Source: Myxococcota bacterium
GTDB lineage: Bacteria; Myxococcota_A; UBA9160; UBA6930
Direction: 5' to 3'
Length of the DNA: 58,087 nt
NCBI GenBank assembly: GCA_028277885.1
Contig: JANQFK010000039.1
Location: forward strand, 1 to 58,087
The translations under genes and the position numbers were made by a program. The notes beneath the pieces are model-generated. The model had not been told where the DNA came from. It saw nothing but the letters and a program-made list of their open reading frames with translations, and did not search any database. Position 1 is the stretch's first letter, and each line of letters begins with the position of its first letter. Of the stretch, positions 1-7,337 are shown in pieces.

Positions 1-603
1 GAAGCGGGCCACCTCGGGGAAGTCGCGCTCCCCGGTCTCGCGGATCTCGGCCTGCATGGCGGTCTCCACCACCCCCGGTGCGATGGAGATCACCCGGCAG
101 CGGCCGCCGCGGCGCGCCTGCTCGAGGCCCGCCGTGCGCACCCACTGGTCGCCGGCCGCCTTGCCGGCGCAGTAGCCCGACCAGCCCTCGTAGGCGCTCG
201 ACGCCGCGCCGGAGCCGATGTTGAGGATCAGGCCCGTGGCCTCGCTGCGGGCCAGGGCCCGCAGGAAGGCGTCGCCCAGGATCTGGAGGGCGGCGCTGTT
301 GAGGAGCACGTTGCGGCGGTAGGCGGCGGCCTCCACCTCGCCGGCGAAGCCGATGGGGGTGAGCACGCCGGCGCTGTGCAGCAGCACGGCGCGCTCGCCC
401 TCGAAGCCCGAGAGCTCGCGCTCGAAGAGCTCCGCGACCGCGTCCCAGCCGGCGGGGTCCGAGAGGTCCGCGCGCAGGTGCTCGAAGCCCGGCGCGCCGC
501 GCCGCGAGACGTCGATCACCCGCGCCGGGAAGGGCACGCAGCTCGCGAGGGCGAGGCCGATGCCGCTGGAGCCGCCGGTCACGAACACGAGGGAGTCGCT
601 CAT
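1..603 (-). CDS. Short-chain dehydrogenase/reductase (SDR), 3' end cut by window
   Basis: The N-terminus (ATG at 603) is present; the C-terminus runs off the left edge, leaving about 200 residues. Seen: a Rossmann nucleotide-binding motif TGGSSGIG near residues 10-17, an HSAGV segment where SDRs carry NNAG, and the catalytic pair in SGYCAGK with an upstream Ser-rich strand (NIGSGAAS). These are the classical SDR landmarks, so NAD(P)H-dependent reduction of a carbonyl or oxidation of an alcohol is expected in the cytoplasm; the substrate cannot be read from sequence. The family resemblance is to small sepiapterin- or benzil-reductase-type SDRs, but this is only an impression. The gene is divergent from the LolA-like gene at 714. 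No Shine-Dalgarno is evident; a TACCTT hexamer lies seven bases before the ATG. Confidence 0.9.
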   Translation of the reverse strand, partial: MSDSLVFVTGGSSGIGLALASCVPFPARVIDVSRRGAPGFEHLRADLSDPAGWDAVAELFERELSGFEGERAVLLHSAGVLTPIGFAGEVEAAAYRRNVLLNSAALQILGDAFLRALARSEATGLILNIGSGAASSAYEGWSGYCAGKAAGDQWVRTAGLEQARRGGRCRVISIAPGVVETAMQAEIRETGERDFPEVARF

Positions 604-610
604 GGCATCG

Positions 611-616
611 AAGGTA
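611..616 (-). promoter_or_regulatory. TANNNT -10-like element, possible leaderless start
   Basis: TACCTT on the minus strand, followed by seven bases and then the ATG of the SDR gene. If this is the -10 hexamer, transcription would begin at or next to the start codon, giving a leaderless message. No convincing -35 is visible. Part of a recurrent pattern in this window. Confidence 0.35.
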
Positions 617-713
617 GCACCGCGTTCCGGGCGTCCGGCGCCGGCCGGGGCTTGGTCGCCGGCGCGCGAAGCGGTTAGGATCCGCTCCCGACGACCCCCG
701 AAGGACCCACGCC

Positions 714-1493
714 ATGGCCGCCGCCTCCAAACTGCTCGCCTCGCTGCTCCTCGCCGCCAGCGCCGCCCTGCCGGCCTCCCGGAGCGCCGACGAGATCGTG
801 GACTGCGTGCGCGCGAACCAGCCCGAGCTCTCGGCCGAGCAGGAGATCACCCTACGCGTCGTGGACCGGCTCGGGGAGGACCGCAAGCTCGACGCGAAGG
901 TCTACTGGCAGCGCTTCGGCGAGGGCTCGAAGGCGCTGATCCGCTTCTCGGCGCCGCCCGACCTGCGCGGCTCGGCGCTGCTCATGGTCGAGCGCAACGA
1001 CCGCTCGGACATGTTCATGTACCTGCCCGAGCTCCAGAAGGTGCGCCGGGTGAACAACCGCTCCGTGGCGGGCGCCATGTTCGGCACCGACTTCAGCTAC
1101 GAGGACTTCGAGCGCTACCAGGGCCTCTCGGACGACGGCGACCTCCAGCGCCTCGACGACGCCGAGGTCGAGGGGCGGCCGGTCTACGTGCTCGAGAGCA
1201 AGCCCGTGCGCGACGAGTCCTCGGCCTACGAGCGCGTGGTCTCCTTCGTCGACCAGGAGCGCTGCGTGCCCCTGCGCACCGAGCTCTACGAGGCGGGCGA
1301 CCGCCTGCGCAAGGTGATGGAGATGCCCACGGAGAAGCAGACCCGGGAGGCGTCGAGCTGGGTGCCCCGGCTGGTGGTGATGAAGGACGTCCTGGACGAG
1401 ACCCACACCGAGCTGGTGGTGCAGCAGATCCAGCTCGACGAGAAGCTCCCCCGCAAGCTCTTCTCCGAGCGCGCACTGATCTCGGGCCGCTAG
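714..1493 (+). CDS. LolA-like outer-membrane lipoprotein-sorting protein
   Basis: 259 residues. An N-terminal signal peptide (Lys near the start, Leu/Ala-rich core, cleavage near residue 24) precedes a LolA/LolB-fold domain of the outer membrane lipoprotein-sorting type: a run of beta strands with the signatures YWQRFGEGSKALIRF, LRGSALLMVE, MFMYLPEL and the FGTDFSYEDF segment typical of this family. Such periplasmic proteins have a half-open beta barrel that binds a lipid or acylated protein and are often paired with RND-type MmpL exporters. No such partner adjoins it here. A GAAGGA Shine-Dalgarno sits nine bases upstream of the ATG. The 3' end overlaps the convergent lactone-oxidase gene by four bases (CTAG is the shared stop). 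Confidence 0.85.
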   Translation: MAAASKLLASLLLAASAALPASRSADEIVDCVRANQPELSAEQEITLRVVDRLGEDRKLDAKVYWQRFGEGSKALIRFSAPPDLRGSALLMVERNDRSDMFMYLPELQKVRRVNNRSVAGAMFGTDFSYEDFERYQGLSDDGDLQRLDDAEVEGRPVYVLESKPVRDESSAYERVVSFVDQERCVPLRTELYEAGDRLRKVMEMPTEKQTREASSWVPRLVVMKDVLDETHTELVVQQIQLDEKLPRKLFSERALISGR

Positions 1494-2659
1494 CGCCGGG
1501 CCTCGAACAGCTCCCTCAGGTGGTCGTTCAGGAAGCGGCCCTCGGGGTCGAGACGCCGGCGCAGGGCGTGGAAGCGCTCCCAGTCGGGATAGAGCTTGGC
1601 CAGCTCCTCGGCGCGCCGGGTGTGGACCTTGCCCCAGTGGGGCCGTCCGTCGTGGTCCTGGAAGACCGCCTCCACGTCGGCGAAGACCTCGCGGAAGGGG
1701 CGGGCGGCGTCGCGGTGGATCGAGATCGTGACCGTCTCCCGGCCGTGGGCGTGGGAGAGCATGGCGTCGTCGGCGGCGAGGCTGCGGTACTCGATGGGCC
1801 ACACCACGTCCGGGTGCCGGGTGCGCAGCCGCTCCCGCGCCGCCTCGAAGCAGGCCGGCCCGGCCTCGGCCGGGACCGCGTACTCCATCTCGTTGAAGCG
1901 GTCCTCGCGCACCGAGGGCAGCACGTCGGCGCTCCAGCCGATGCGCTCGCCCTTCACCTCCGGCAGCGCGTCCGGCTCGGCCTCGGTGACGTCCAGGCTC
2001 TTCACCTCGGCGAAGTCGTGCCGGGGGAAGTAGAAGAACTCGAAGTGGCGATGGCGCGCGATCCGCTCGTCGAGGTCGGCGAGCACCTCCTCCAGGGGCA
2101 TGCGCGCCACGCGCTCGTGGAGCCGGTAGGCGGGGACCAGGCGCAGGGTCGCGGCCACCACCACGCCGAGGGCGCCGAGGGAGACGCGCCCGGCGCGCAG
2201 CGCCTCGGGCTCGCGATCCCCGCGCCACTCGACGGTCTCGCCGCTGGCGGTGACCAGCCGCAGCGCCTCCACCCGGCTCGACAGGTTGCCGAGCTCGCGT
2301 CCGGTGCCGTGGGTGCCGGTGGCGAGCGCGCCGCCCAGGGCCTGGACGTCCACGTCGCCGAGGTTCTGCATGGCGAGGCCGTGGGCGCGCAGTGGAGCGC
2401 CGAGGTCGTGGAGCTTGCTGCCCGCGCGCACCCTGGCGAGGCGGCGCTCGGGGTCCACGGACTCGATGCCCGCGAGGGCGTCGAGGGAGATCAGGGTGCC
2501 GGGAGTGGCGCACAGGGGCTGGAAGGAGTGGCCCGAGCCCACGACCCGCAGCGGCGGCTCGGCGCGGGCCACCAGCGCCGCCAGCTCGGCCTCGCTCCCG
2601 GGCCGCGCGACCTCCCGGGGCGTGCAGGTCACGGAGCCGGACCAGTTGCTCCAGCTCAC
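1490..2659 (-). CDS. FAD-linked sugar-1,4-lactone oxidase (L-gulono/D-arabinono-lactone oxidase family)
   Basis: 389 residues, GTG start. The N-terminal half is a PCMH-type FAD-binding domain with VVGSGHSF (residues about 40-47), the region where family members bind FAD covalently or tightly, and GGALATGTHGTG near residue 110. The C-terminal half is the ALO domain, ending in the HWGKVHT motif typical of aldonolactone oxidases. Family members oxidise sugar 1,4-lactones to ascorbate-like enediols using oxygen or another acceptor; the exact lactone is unknown. The GTG overlaps the stop of the upstream transporter gene (GTGA, four bases), implying translational coupling in one operon. A function linking a lactone oxidase with a nucleotide-type transporter is not obvious. 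Confidence 0.88.
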   Translation of the reverse strand: MSWSNWSGSVTCTPREVARPGSEAELAALVARAEPPLRVVGSGHSFQPLCATPGTLISLDALAGIESVDPERRLARVRAGSKLHDLGAPLRAHGLAMQNLGDVDVQALGGALATGTHGTGRELGNLSSRVEALRLVTASGETVEWRGDREPEALRAGRVSLGALGVVVAATLRLVPAYRLHERVARMPLEEVLADLDERIARHRHFEFFYFPRHDFAEVKSLDVTEAEPDALPEVKGERIGWSADVLPSVREDRFNEMEYAVPAEAGPACFEAARERLRTRHPDVVWPIEYRSLAADDAMLSHAHGRETVTISIHRDAARPFREVFADVEAVFQDHDGRPHWGKVHTRRAEELAKLYPDWERFHALRRRLDPEGRFLNDHLRELFEARR

Positions 2660-5655
2660 CCGCCGCTCCCGCGGTCGCCGCGGCGCGCGCGCTCGGCGCG
2701 GCGCACCCGGGCGATCAGCTCCCGGAAGATGTCGAAGGACATCTCCGGCATCTGGAGCACGAGCTCCTTGAGCCGCTGGCCCGCCAGGGAGGCCATCCGC
2801 GCGTCCCGGGTCACCACCACGCTCGCGCTGCGCGGCGCGTCCTCGAGCACCGCCATCTCGCCGAAGTAGGTCACCGCGGCCAGCCGGTTGAGCTCCACGT
2901 CCGAGTCGGTGCCCAGGCCCGAGTGGATGGCGACCTCGCCCTCGAGCAGCAGGTACAGCTCGCTGCCCGGCTCGCCCTCGCGCACCACCACCTCGCCCGC
3001 CACGAAGGACTCCTCCTGCATGGCCCCGGCGATGGCCTCGAGCTGGTCCAGCGAGAAGCGGCCGAACAGCGGCACGCGGCGCAGGGCGAGCAGTCTCTCC
3101 ATGGTCTCCCGGCCGGCGGGGCGCCCCGCTCCCTCCACGGCGAAGCGCACCCAGCGCTCGCTGGATCGATCCGCCGCCCCGACGACGCCGTCGGGCGTGC
3201 GCGGCCGCCCTTCGAGGCGCGCCACCCCGCGGATTCTATCCTCGAGGGGCGCCTCCTCGTGCAGCAAAGTGAGGAGCGCGGCGGCCTCGCGGTCGCCGAG
3301 GTTCGAGAGCACCTCGAGGGCCTCGGTGCGGGCCGGCGCGGGGCCCAGCCGCAGGGCGCGCTCGACGCTCTGGACCAGGGCGCCGTCCTCGAGACGGCCC
3401 AGGGCGCGAAAGGCCAGCCCGAGGTCGCGCCCGAAGGCGTCGAGGTGGGCGGCGTGGAGGAAACGGCCGGCGAGGTCCGCGGGCCGCCCGAGGGCGTGCA
3501 TGCTCAGCAGGTGCTCCCAGGCGCCGAGCACGCGCTCCCGGAAGCTCGTGCGCAGCAGGCTCCGGGCCTCCTCGGCGTCCACGCCGCCGAGCACGTCGAG
3601 GGCCGAGGCCACGACCCGCCCGTGGGAGGACCCGAGCCGCTCCCGCGCCGCCTCGAAGGCGATCTCGTCGCGCCGCGCCAGTGCGGCGACGGCGGCGCCG
3701 CGCACCTCGGCGGCCGGGTCGTCGAGCGCCCGGGAGAGCGCGTCGGCGGCGCGCCGCTCCGGGAGGCCTCCCAGGGCCTCGACGGCGGCGCGGCGCACGC
3801 CGGGGCTCTCGTCCCGGGCCGCCGCCTCGAGGGCGCCGGGGTCCGCGGCGCCGGCCGCACCGAGGCGCGCCAGGCACGCGAGCGCGGCGCCGCGCAGCCG
3901 GGGCGAGGGGTCGGCGACGCGAGCCGCGGCGGAGCCCGCGAGCCCGGCGGGCAGGCAGCCGAGGGCCGCCTCCGCCTCCTCGGGGTCGCCGGAGCGCGCC
4001 ATGGAGGCGAGCAGCGCCTCGCCCTGGGAGCCGAGCCCGGCCGCGGCCGCGGCGCGCACCCGGGGATCGGCGTCGGAGAGGCGCTCGGCGAGGATCGCGC
4101 GGGCGGCGTCGGGGTCGGCGGCCGCGCGGGAGAGGGCCTCGACGGCGGCGCGGCGCACGCGCGGGTCCCGGTGCGCCGCGCCCTCGCGCAGCGGCTCGAC
4201 CAGTCCCCGGCCCGCGAGCAGCGGCGCCAGCTCGACGGCGACCACGCGGTCCGACTCGGTCTCCAGTAGCTGGCGCCACAGTGCGGCGAGGCGGTCCGGC
4301 GGGGCGGCGGCGAGGCCCTCGCCCAGGTCGCCCAGGTCGAGGCGCCCGGAGCGGAGCTGGTCGACCAGCGCGCGCAGGTAGGCGCGCTGCACGCCGAGGT
4401 TGGCGAGCAGGTAGATCGCCGCGAGGGAGCCGCCGACGAGGCACAGCAGCCAGGGCTCCGGGCTCCCGGTCACCACCAGCAGCGCGCCGGCCAGCGCCAT
4501 GGCGGAGTACACCACGATGCCCTCCAGGAGCGCGCGCATGCGGCCGCGCAGCCGGGGCGGCACGGCGTTGTAGACCAGGTTGCGCACGGGCTCGGCGAGG
4601 GAGTTCTCGAGCATCTCCCGGTTGGCGCGGGCCAGCAGCGCCGGCGCCAGGCGGAAGTCGACCGCGAGCAGCACGAAGGCGGCGAGGGTGGTGATCGGAT
4701 GCACCAGGTTCGCCTTGGCGAGCCCGAAGCGGCGGATCAGCCAGGGCGTGATCGCCACCTCGACCAGGACCTCGAGGGAGTTGCTCACGAGCAGGAACAC
4801 GCCGAAGAAGGCGGCCAGCTCCTCGGGGCTCGGGAAGCTCCTCGCGAAGATCTCCGAGTAGAGGAACTGGCTCACGAACAGGGCGGCCACCATGGCGCCG
4901 GCGGAGACCACCATCCAGCGCCCCATGGAGGTCGCGCGGGCGTGGCGCACCGCCGCCCGCAGGCCCTCCACCGAGGTCTCGTCGGACTCCTCGAAGGCGA
5001 GGGGCCCCCAGCGACGCAGCGCCCGCCGGGCGGCCCAGAGCAGGCCGCCGCTGCCGGCGAGCCCGAGTGCCCAGGCCGCGATCAGGCCCTCGGTGGGTCC
5101 CACCGCGGCGAGGCCCGCGCCGAGGGCTCCGCCCAGGGCGCCGCCGACGCTCCCGCCCACGGTGAGCAGCGGGAACAGCCGCTTGCTCGCCAGGGTGTCG
5201 AAGTGGTCGCCGGCGAAGGTCCAGAAGTGGTTGCCGAAGATCGCCGTGGCGACGAAGTAGGCGCAGAAGAGCGCCAGGGGCAGGCCCGGGACCCCGGCCG
5301 CCGAGGCCCAGGTGCCGCCCGCCAGCAGCCCGGCGGCGGCGATCAGCATCACGCCGAACAGAACGTCGTTGCGGACGCGGCCCACCACCGCCGCGTAGCC
5401 CATGGAGCTCGCCACGGTGACGCAGGCCGCGGCGATGAAGGCGAGGGGAAGCGCTCCGGCCCCGTGGCGGCCGATCAGCAGCGCCTCGGAGCCCGCCAGG
5501 CCCAGGGTCTCGGAGAAGGTGAGCAGGCACTGCAGCGCGAGGAAGAAGCCGAAGCGGGCGCGCTCGGTCCTGCGCACGGCGGGAAGCCAGCGCCACGCTC
5601 CGCCGGGCGCCGCCTCGGGACCCGCCTGCGTCGACGTCGGATCCGGCGTGGGCAA
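2656..5655 (-). CDS. ADP/ATP-translocase-like (Npt) membrane protein fused to HEAT repeats and a cyclic-nucleotide-binding domain
   Basis: 999 residues, TTG start with GGAGGAG just upstream. Three parts are visible. Residues about 30-440 contain roughly twelve hydrophobic segments of the NTP/NDP-exchange transporter type, MFS-related and best known from Rickettsia and Chlamydia. Residues about 440-850 are Ala/Arg/Leu-rich helical pairs (DPRVRRAAVEALS, SPGVRRAAVEALG, AAEVRGAAVAALA) typical of HEAT or PBS-lyase repeats. Residues about 865-985 form a cNMP-binding fold with the phosphate-binding-cassette signature FGEMAVLEDAPRSASV. In true cNMP binders the Glu and Arg contact ribose and phosphate, so ligand control is plausible. 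The N-terminal part may not transport nucleotides; similar fused proteins in free-living bacteria are uncharacterised. First gene of an operon with the lactone oxidase. Confidence 0.85.
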   Translation of the reverse strand: MPTPDPTSTQAGPEAAPGGAWRWLPAVRRTERARFGFFLALQCLLTFSETLGLAGSEALLIGRHGAGALPLAFIAAACVTVASSMGYAAVVGRVRNDVLFGVMLIAAAGLLAGGTWASAAGVPGLPLALFCAYFVATAIFGNHFWTFAGDHFDTLASKRLFPLLTVGGSVGGALGGALGAGLAAVGPTEGLIAAWALGLAGSGGLLWAARRALRRWGPLAFEESDETSVEGLRAAVRHARATSMGRWMVVSAGAMVAALFVSQFLYSEIFARSFPSPEELAAFFGVFLLVSNSLEVLVEVAITPWLIRRFGLAKANLVHPITTLAAFVLLAVDFRLAPALLARANREMLENSLAEPVRNLVYNAVPPRLRGRMRALLEGIVVYSAMALAGALLVVTGSPEPWLLCLVGGSLAAIYLLANLGVQRAYLRALVDQLRSGRLDLGDLGEGLAAAPPDRLAALWRQLLETESDRVVAVELAPLLAGRGLVEPLREGAAHRDPRVRRAAVEALSRAAADPDAARAILAERLSDADPRVRAAAAAGLGSQGEALLASMARSGDPEEAEAALGCLPAGLAGSAAARVADPSPRLRGAALACLARLGAAGAADPGALEAAARDESPGVRRAAVEALGGLPERRAADALSRALDDPAAEVRGAAVAALARRDEIAFEAARERLGSSHGRVVASALDVLGGVDAEEARSLLRTSFRERVLGAWEHLLSMHALGRPADLAGRFLHAAHLDAFGRDLGLAFRALGRLEDGALVQSVERALRLGPAPARTEALEVLSNLGDREAAALLTLLHEEAPLEDRIRGVARLEGRPRTPDGVVGAADRSSERWVRFAVEGAGRPAGRETMERLLALRRVPLFGRFSLDQLEAIAGAMQEESFVAGEVVVREGEPGSELYLLLEGEVAIHSGLGTDSDVELNRLAAVTYFGEMAVLEDAPRSASVVVTRDARMASLAGQRLKELVLQMPEMSFDIFRELIARVRRAERARRGDRGSGG

Positions 5656-5764
5656 CTCTCCTCCGCCGCGAGTCTGGCGTCCCGTGGCGCCACTGCAAGC
5701 GGGGGCGCCGGCTGCTCCCGGCGCGCCGGTTGCTGGCGCCCCCGCGGTTCGTCACCCTCGCTTC

Positions 5765-7027
5765 ATGGAACGCTACCGCGAGCTTCTCTCCCAGACGGAC
5801 GCCGAGGTCTACGAGGCCCTGGCCGGCGAGGAACGCCGCCAGCGCGAGGGCGTCGAGCTGATCCCCTCGGAGAACTACACCTACCCGGAGGTGCTCGTCG
5901 CGCTCGGGTCGATCCTCACCAACAAGTACTCCGAGGGCTACCCCGGCCGGCGCTACTACGGGGGCCAGGAGTACACCGACGTCATCGAGAACCTCGCCCG
6001 CGACCGCGCCCGGGAGCTCTTCCGCTGCGAGCACGCCAACGTGCAGCCGCTGTCGGGCTCGCCCATGAACCAGGCCGTGTACCTGGCCTTCATGAAGCCC
6101 GGCGACACCATCCTGGGCATGGACCTCTCCCACGGCGGCCACCTCACCCACGGCGCGCCGGTCTCCCACATGGGGAAGATCTTCAACTTCGTCCGCTACA
6201 AGACGATCCCCGAGGAGGCCGGGCGGATCGACTTCGACGACCTGCGTCGCGTCGCCATGGAGACGCGGCCCAAGATCGTGCTGTGCGGCTACACCTCCTA
6301 CCCCCGCGACCTCGAGTACGCCGACTTCAAGCGCGTCGCCGACGAGGTGGGCGCCATCACCATGGCGGACATCTCCCACATCGGCGGCCTCGTCGCCGCC
6401 GGCGTGATGCGCAACCCCTTCGACTTCGGCTTCGACATCGTCACCACCACGGTGCACAAGAGCCTGCGGGGGCCGCGCGCCGGGATGGTGATGTGCCGCA
6501 AGGAGTTCAAGAAGGAGATCGACAAGTCGGTCTTTCCGGGGCTCCAGGGCGGGCCGCACATGAACACCATTGCGGGGGTCGCCATCACCCTCGGCAAGGC
6601 ACTCCAGCCGGACTTCCGCGAGTACGGCGCGAAGATGCTGAGCAACGCCAAGGCCCTGGCCGCGGGACTCATGCAGCGCGACGGGAAGCTGATCACCGGC
6701 GGCACCGACAACCACATGCTCGTGCTCGACACCGTGGCGAGCTACGGCATCGACGGACGCGTCGCCGAGGAGACCCTCGACCGCGTGTCGGTGACGACGA
6801 ACAAGCAGATCGTCCCCGACGACCCGAACCCGCCGCTGCGGCCCAGCGGTATCCGCATGGGGACGCCCGCCGCGACCACCCGCGGCATGGACGAGGCCGA
6901 CATGGACCGGCTCGCCGGGTGGATCCACGAGACGCTGACCCGGCGCGAGGACGACGCCGAGGTGGCGCGCATCCGCGAGGAGGTCGAGTCCTTCTGCCGC
7001 GGCTTCCCGGTGCCGGGCATCGAGTAG
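5765..7027 (+). CDS. glyA: Serine hydroxymethyltransferase
   Basis: 420 residues, the normal length. The cytoplasmic PLP enzyme interconverts serine and glycine with tetrahydrofolate, feeding one-carbon units. Seen: IPSENYTYPEVL near the N-terminus, NKYSEGYPGRRYYGG (the family has YAEGYPGxRYYGG), DLSHGGHLTHG, and the Schiff-base lysine K232 in TTTVHKSLRGPR. The usual TTTTHKTLRGPR is slightly varied here. The C-terminal GIRMGTPAATTRGM is canonical. The ATG at 5765 matches the family N-terminus; upstream in-frame sequence is antisense to the divergent transporter gene and is not part of it. No clear Shine-Dalgarno. Stands alone, convergent with the P-II-like gene 16 bases downstream. Confidence 0.97.
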   Translation: MERYRELLSQTDAEVYEALAGEERRQREGVELIPSENYTYPEVLVALGSILTNKYSEGYPGRRYYGGQEYTDVIENLARDRARELFRCEHANVQPLSGSPMNQAVYLAFMKPGDTILGMDLSHGGHLTHGAPVSHMGKIFNFVRYKTIPEEAGRIDFDDLRRVAMETRPKIVLCGYTSYPRDLEYADFKRVADEVGAITMADISHIGGLVAAGVMRNPFDFGFDIVTTTVHKSLRGPRAGMVMCRKEFKKEIDKSVFPGLQGGPHMNTIAGVAITLGKALQPDFREYGAKMLSNAKALAAGLMQRDGKLITGGTDNHMLVLDTVASYGIDGRVAEETLDRVSVTTNKQIVPDDPNPPLRPSGIRMGTPAATTRGMDEADMDRLAGWIHETLTRREDDAEVARIREEVESFCRGFPVPGIE

Positions 7028-7043
7028 GCCCGGCGCCCGCGCG

Positions 7044-7337
7044 CTACAGCGCGGCCTCGTCGATCTCGCCGGTGCGGATGCGCACCGCCGCCTCCACCGG
7101 CTCGACGGTGATCTCCTGCCCCCGGCGGCACCCGGCGCGCCGCAGGGACTGGAGCGCCCGCTCCACCCGGTCGTCGTGCATCGCGATGCTCACCTCCACC
7201 CGAGGGCGCAGCGGACCGTCGGTGAGCTCCTCGGCGAGCACCTCGCTCAGGGTCAGTCCCGGGAACCCGTCGGCCTGGAGCGCCTCGACCACCACCGCCA
7301 GGTCGAAGGGATGCACGCGGGTCCGGACCCGTCTCAC
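7044..7337 (-). CDS. Degenerate P-II-like regulator with shortened T- and B-loops
   Basis: 97 residues from a GTG that overlaps the stop of the upstream histidine kinase (GTGA). The N-terminal strand and helix (VHPFDLAVVVEALQADGFPGLT), the middle strand PRVEVSIAMHDDRVERAL and the C-terminal VRIRTGEIDEAAL align with GlnB/GlnK proteins, which are 112 residues. The T-loop is replaced by about a dozen residues and lacks the uridylylated tyrosine; the B-loop GxxGDGK segment is cut to CRRGQ, so normal ATP binding is doubtful. Known P-II proteins sense ATP/ADP and 2-oxoglutarate. This one retains the fold but probably not that chemistry. Tight coupling to the kinase suggests it assists or modulates it; that is inference. 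Confidence 0.75.
   Translation of the reverse strand: MRRVRTRVHPFDLAVVVEALQADGFPGLTLSEVLAEELTDGPLRPRVEVSIAMHDDRVERALQSLRRAGCRRGQEITVEPVEAAVRIRTGEIDEAAL

Noticed and set aside
3236..6928. Very long open frames antisense to the transporter and glyA genes
   Set aside because: They run opposite to clearly conserved genes, are extremely Arg/Pro/Gly- or His-rich, and lack any fold signatures; GC-rich codon bias opens such frames on the other strand.
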